Shown: one piece after another, positions 61,001-64,000 of the stretch
Layout: each line of letters starts with the position of its first letter
Numbering within the stretch: the stretch's first letter is position 1
NCBI GenBank assembly: GCA_019671005.1
Contig: CM033752.1
Location: forward strand, 2,914,001-2,978,000
From: Hibiscus mutabilis
Taxonomy: Eukaryota; Streptophyta; Magnoliopsida; Malvales; Malvaceae
DNA: 64,000 nt
Direction: 5' to 3'
The notes under the pieces: generated by a model
What the model saw: only the letters and a program-made list of their open reading frames with translations
The model's database searches: none
What the model was told of the DNA's origin: nothing
Made by a program: the position numbers and the translations under genes

Positions 61001-63295
61001 AAGCATTAAGAGACATGAAGGTTCAGTGAGAGAATTGTCACGTATGCATGTAGGTAGGTTTATATTTTGCCTGAAAAAACACATTTTTACTAGCAGACAA
61101 AGACAAGTATCACTTTCAGTGGTGTGTTGGCTGCCAAATTATGAGTGCTTCCATCACCATTCAGCTGTTAGTGGAATTACAAATCAAAACTTAAAAATGG
61201 ATTTCCCATTTCATCTTCTCATTATCTTTTGCTTTACCACATTTCCTTTTCACATTATACTGTAAGTTGTTTTGTCTCCATTGATGTTCCACTCGGCTTA
61301 ATTCTCATAGTCAAACCAATTGTTTTCCATACATTTTTCACATAATCTGTATTTTCATCCTCTAAGCTCTAACCTTTTTTTTTCAGTGGAGGAGGTCTTA
61401 AATTATTTAAGAGTACTAGATATAATTCAACTTTACATTTAGTATCAACTATATTATTTGACTAAAAATCTATGTTATTTTTTTTTTACATATGAATGCG
61501 TTTGTTTTATTAAAAGAAAAAGACTAAAAAAAACAATGAGAGTTTACAACTTCGGTAAACAAATTTGATCTGTATATATTCTTAAAATCACGAAAAATAT
61601 TTTTAGATTTATGGACAGGATAATGCAAAGAAAAGGTAAAAATTCTAACTCAAAGGCAATAATACAAATATCACCAAAGTTCAACGCTAAAAGGTAAAAA
61701 CCAACAACAAACAACATTGAAAATGCATATTACAAGAATAAGGCACGTTGATAACACGATCACTATCACAACTCAATCGTGAACGAGATCAGTATTTGTG
61801 AGCTCGTATCAAAATCTACTTCGAGGGTCTAAAACAAGAAGATTAACAAGATAATCAAAATCATGATAGAAAAACAAATGAAAAAGAAAGCAGTCAAGCG
61901 ACCAGTTAAGAGAATAAAAGTATGTCCAAAGACAGAATACATACCAAAAAGTAGAGAAAAACGTGTCACAAGAACACAGTTATTGAATTTAAAAACTAAA
62001 AAATAAAAACAAAATAAAAAAAGATTACATATTGTAGACAACCAGCATCAAAACCGATGTCACCGCCGGCGATATAAAGAACTAAAAAAAAGTTGCATAG
62101 GCTAAAGAGAAAAAGAAAGGGCACAACTATAATAAAATAAAAAATATACATCATTTTAATTCTGAACTTTAGTTCAAACTTTTATTATGCCTGTAGACTA
62201 CTAAAATCCGTCCACGTTATCGATTTTAATAATTTATTAATATAATTAAAGCATAAACTAAAATTTAATATTAAAATAGTATGGACTTTTAGTTCAACTA
62301 AATTTGATTCTTAATTTCCAACTTATCAATTCTTAATTCAGAAGTTTCTACGAACATGCCACTGCACCTATTTCTTAATGAAGTTTTCAAAAAGTCAAGC
62401 AAGCTTAACATTATCCCAAGATCCATTAATAAGAGAAGTCTCAGGGTTTTTTTTAAAATTATTTATCAAATTTTAAAACTGCACACCAAGTTCAAAACTA
62501 AAATGAATGATCTGTCTTTGCAATGTCAACCATGATGACTATGTTTGTTTTAATGATATTTCCTCAGCCTCGATCTTGATGATCATTTTGGGTACCTATA
62601 GAATAATGTTAGTGACAAAATGAAAATAAAGTCTGAGTGACTAAAATGAAACAAAATTTATCTAATTTAACTATGGGTAACTAAAATGAAAATAATGTTA
62701 AGCTTTTTTAATGACCAAAATAAAAATTTATGAAAATTGGATGACCAACTGTTTATCCGTTAAAAATTGTAACATTTTTAAAGGATTATCCATTTATAAG
62801 GACCAAGAGAGACCTACCAACCCTCCGATTTCATGGATAGAAAAGGTTGTAAACTACTTATTTCCACCCAACTATTTTTTTTAAATCACCATTAATATTA
62901 TATTTTAATTTTATTTTATCGCCTACCATTAAAAAATTAACAAAAATAACAGCATATCATAATATAATAATAATTTTACTCTCAAAATTAATATATTTTA
63001 TCAATTAAATCCTTATAAAAATAAATCATCAAATATTTGTGCAAAACATATTATTTGTGTGGTATTTATTGTGTATGTTGCAACCATCCAAAATTACCAA
63101 GTTCAAAAGGTCTCCATTAACATGATCGCATCTAGGAATATCTGTGCCACTTGCCACTATTTATTGATTTGGCAGCACTAACACGCCCCCACCTAAATAG
63201 TCCTACACTATTTTAGTATACTCTAATATAATTTTTTTTTTCAAAGTTTGAAATATTTTTTAGAATACATTGATATGATTATATAATAATATCTA
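61001..63295. other. Gene-free AT-rich interval
   Basis: ORFs at 61026-61265 and 61829-62041 match no family I know. The part 62580-62790, with repeated 'gtgactaaaatgaaa' and 'atgaccaaaataaaa', looks like the ends of decayed non-autonomous DNA elements. The part 61500-62100 is A-rich on the plus strand. Nothing firmer can be said. Confidence 0.4.
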
Positions 63296-63500
63296 AGAAC
63301 ATATTTTGATATATAAACTTGTGCAAATTTTAGTTTACACAAACCTTTTAATTTTAGGGTTTAAGGTTTTAGGTTAAGGTTTAGGGGTTTAGTAGGTAGA
63401 GTGTAGAATTTAAGGTTTATGGTTAGAATTTTAGAGTTTAAGGTATAGGTTTTAAAGTGCTGGGGTTTGGGATTTAAATTTTAAATTTTAGGCTTAAATG
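63296..63500. mobile_element. MITE-like piece with telomere-like interior, third locus
   Basis: It starts ATTTTGATATATAAACTTG, then AATTTTAGTTTACACAAACC, then degenerate TTTAGGG/GGTTTAG units. The order is the same as 27083-27350; the far end is decayed. Confidence 0.6.
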
Positions 63501-63527
63501 AAAAATAAGTGCTCAAACTATATCTTT

Positions 63528-64000
63528 TGTAACTCCCTCGACCCGGCCTAGTCGCAAGACCGAACCGAGCAAGCTACATTAGGTTTACTGAGGTAAACCG
63601 AAAAAATTAACCTTTAAACACAACCATTTTTTATCTTGTCTAGATGCATTAAAGCTTTCCTACATGATCATTCGGTTCATAGGTGTTCACTCATCTCAAT
63701 CGGGCATCGTAACGATATCCAATTGACCACGAACACGAAAAAGGGACCAAAACAAAATTTCAGCAACTTTAAAGGGCTTTTCTAACTTTTAAGTTATCAA
63801 CCTTTAATTAAGTTCATTCCATGCTTGCATGCCAAAAATCAGCTTCAAACAATCATTTATGCTCAAATAATTGGCTAAACAAGAATCATGGACTAAAATG
63901 AAAGAAAACAGAAATTGTCTCAATATGACATTAACAGAATTAACGACCCCCGTATCGATACGGTATGACCCGCATCGATACGGTTGTGAACTTGTCGTTT
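63528..64000. mobile_element. Partial LTR at window edge
   Basis: It begins TGTAACTCCCTCGACCCGG, the end type of the Gypsy LTRs here. At 63950-63985 it has CCCGTATCGATACGG and CCGCATCGATACGG motifs, as in the LTRs at 1545-1945 and 30250-30810. It is cut by the window end, so orientation and length are unknown. Confidence 0.55.

Overview
The window is plant nuclear DNA from a eudicot. It shows spliced genes with GT-AG introns, a plant receptor-like cytoplasmic kinase, a plant mitochondrial porin, and plant Ty3/Gypsy, Ty1/Copia and Mutator-like elements. The TE families and gene sequences remind me of Malvaceae (cotton and relatives), but that is from memory and not proven. By my boundaries about three quarters of the window is transposable element, so it looks like a gene-poor, repeat-rich region with small gene islands.

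Layout. (1) 1-15251: a minus-strand Ty3/Gypsy element runs off the left edge. It has a decayed gag (1-995) and a 5' LTR (1138-15251) split by a second minus-strand Gypsy element (4472-14951). The inner element has about 4-kb LTRs around only 2.5 kb of interior. A 1352-bp tandem duplication (2439-5142) spans its insertion junction. (2) 15908-17650: a minus-strand WD40 gene fragment, decayed by frameshifts. (3) 18507-20951: a foldback Mutator-like element with a perfect 9-bp target duplication and an AT-rich palindromic core. (4) 21399-26736: a six-exon plus-strand VDAC/porin gene. Intron 2 holds a roughly 3-kb solo-LTR-like insertion, exon 4 lacks its expected 3' end, and exon 6 has a one-base frameshift, so it is probably a pseudogene. 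(5) 27083-28350: MITE-like sequences rich in telomere-like TTTAGGG variants.

(6) 28364-56963: one large outer LTR-type element, hit twice. A 9.9-kb Sirevirus-like Copia element (30085-39939) carries gag, pol and a further 3' ORF. A 14-kb Tat/Ogre-like non-autonomous element (40356-54416) has a perfect 5-bp target duplication and a mostly non-coding interior full of minisatellites. (7) 57691-60608: the one clearly intact gene, a six-exon minus-strand RLCK-VII kinase closely resembling Arabidopsis PBL34/35/36, 477 codons. (8) 60609-64000: mostly unassigned AT-rich intergenic DNA, another telomere-like MITE, and the edge of a further LTR at 63528.

The most unusual signals are three. Near-palindromic GTATCGATAC motifs are shared by LTRs of unrelated element classes. 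The Copia element has an extra gene-like unit with its own TATA box and candidate leader intron. The 14-kb non-autonomous element has an interior built of repeats. All calls are from reading the sequence; no alignments or database searches were run.
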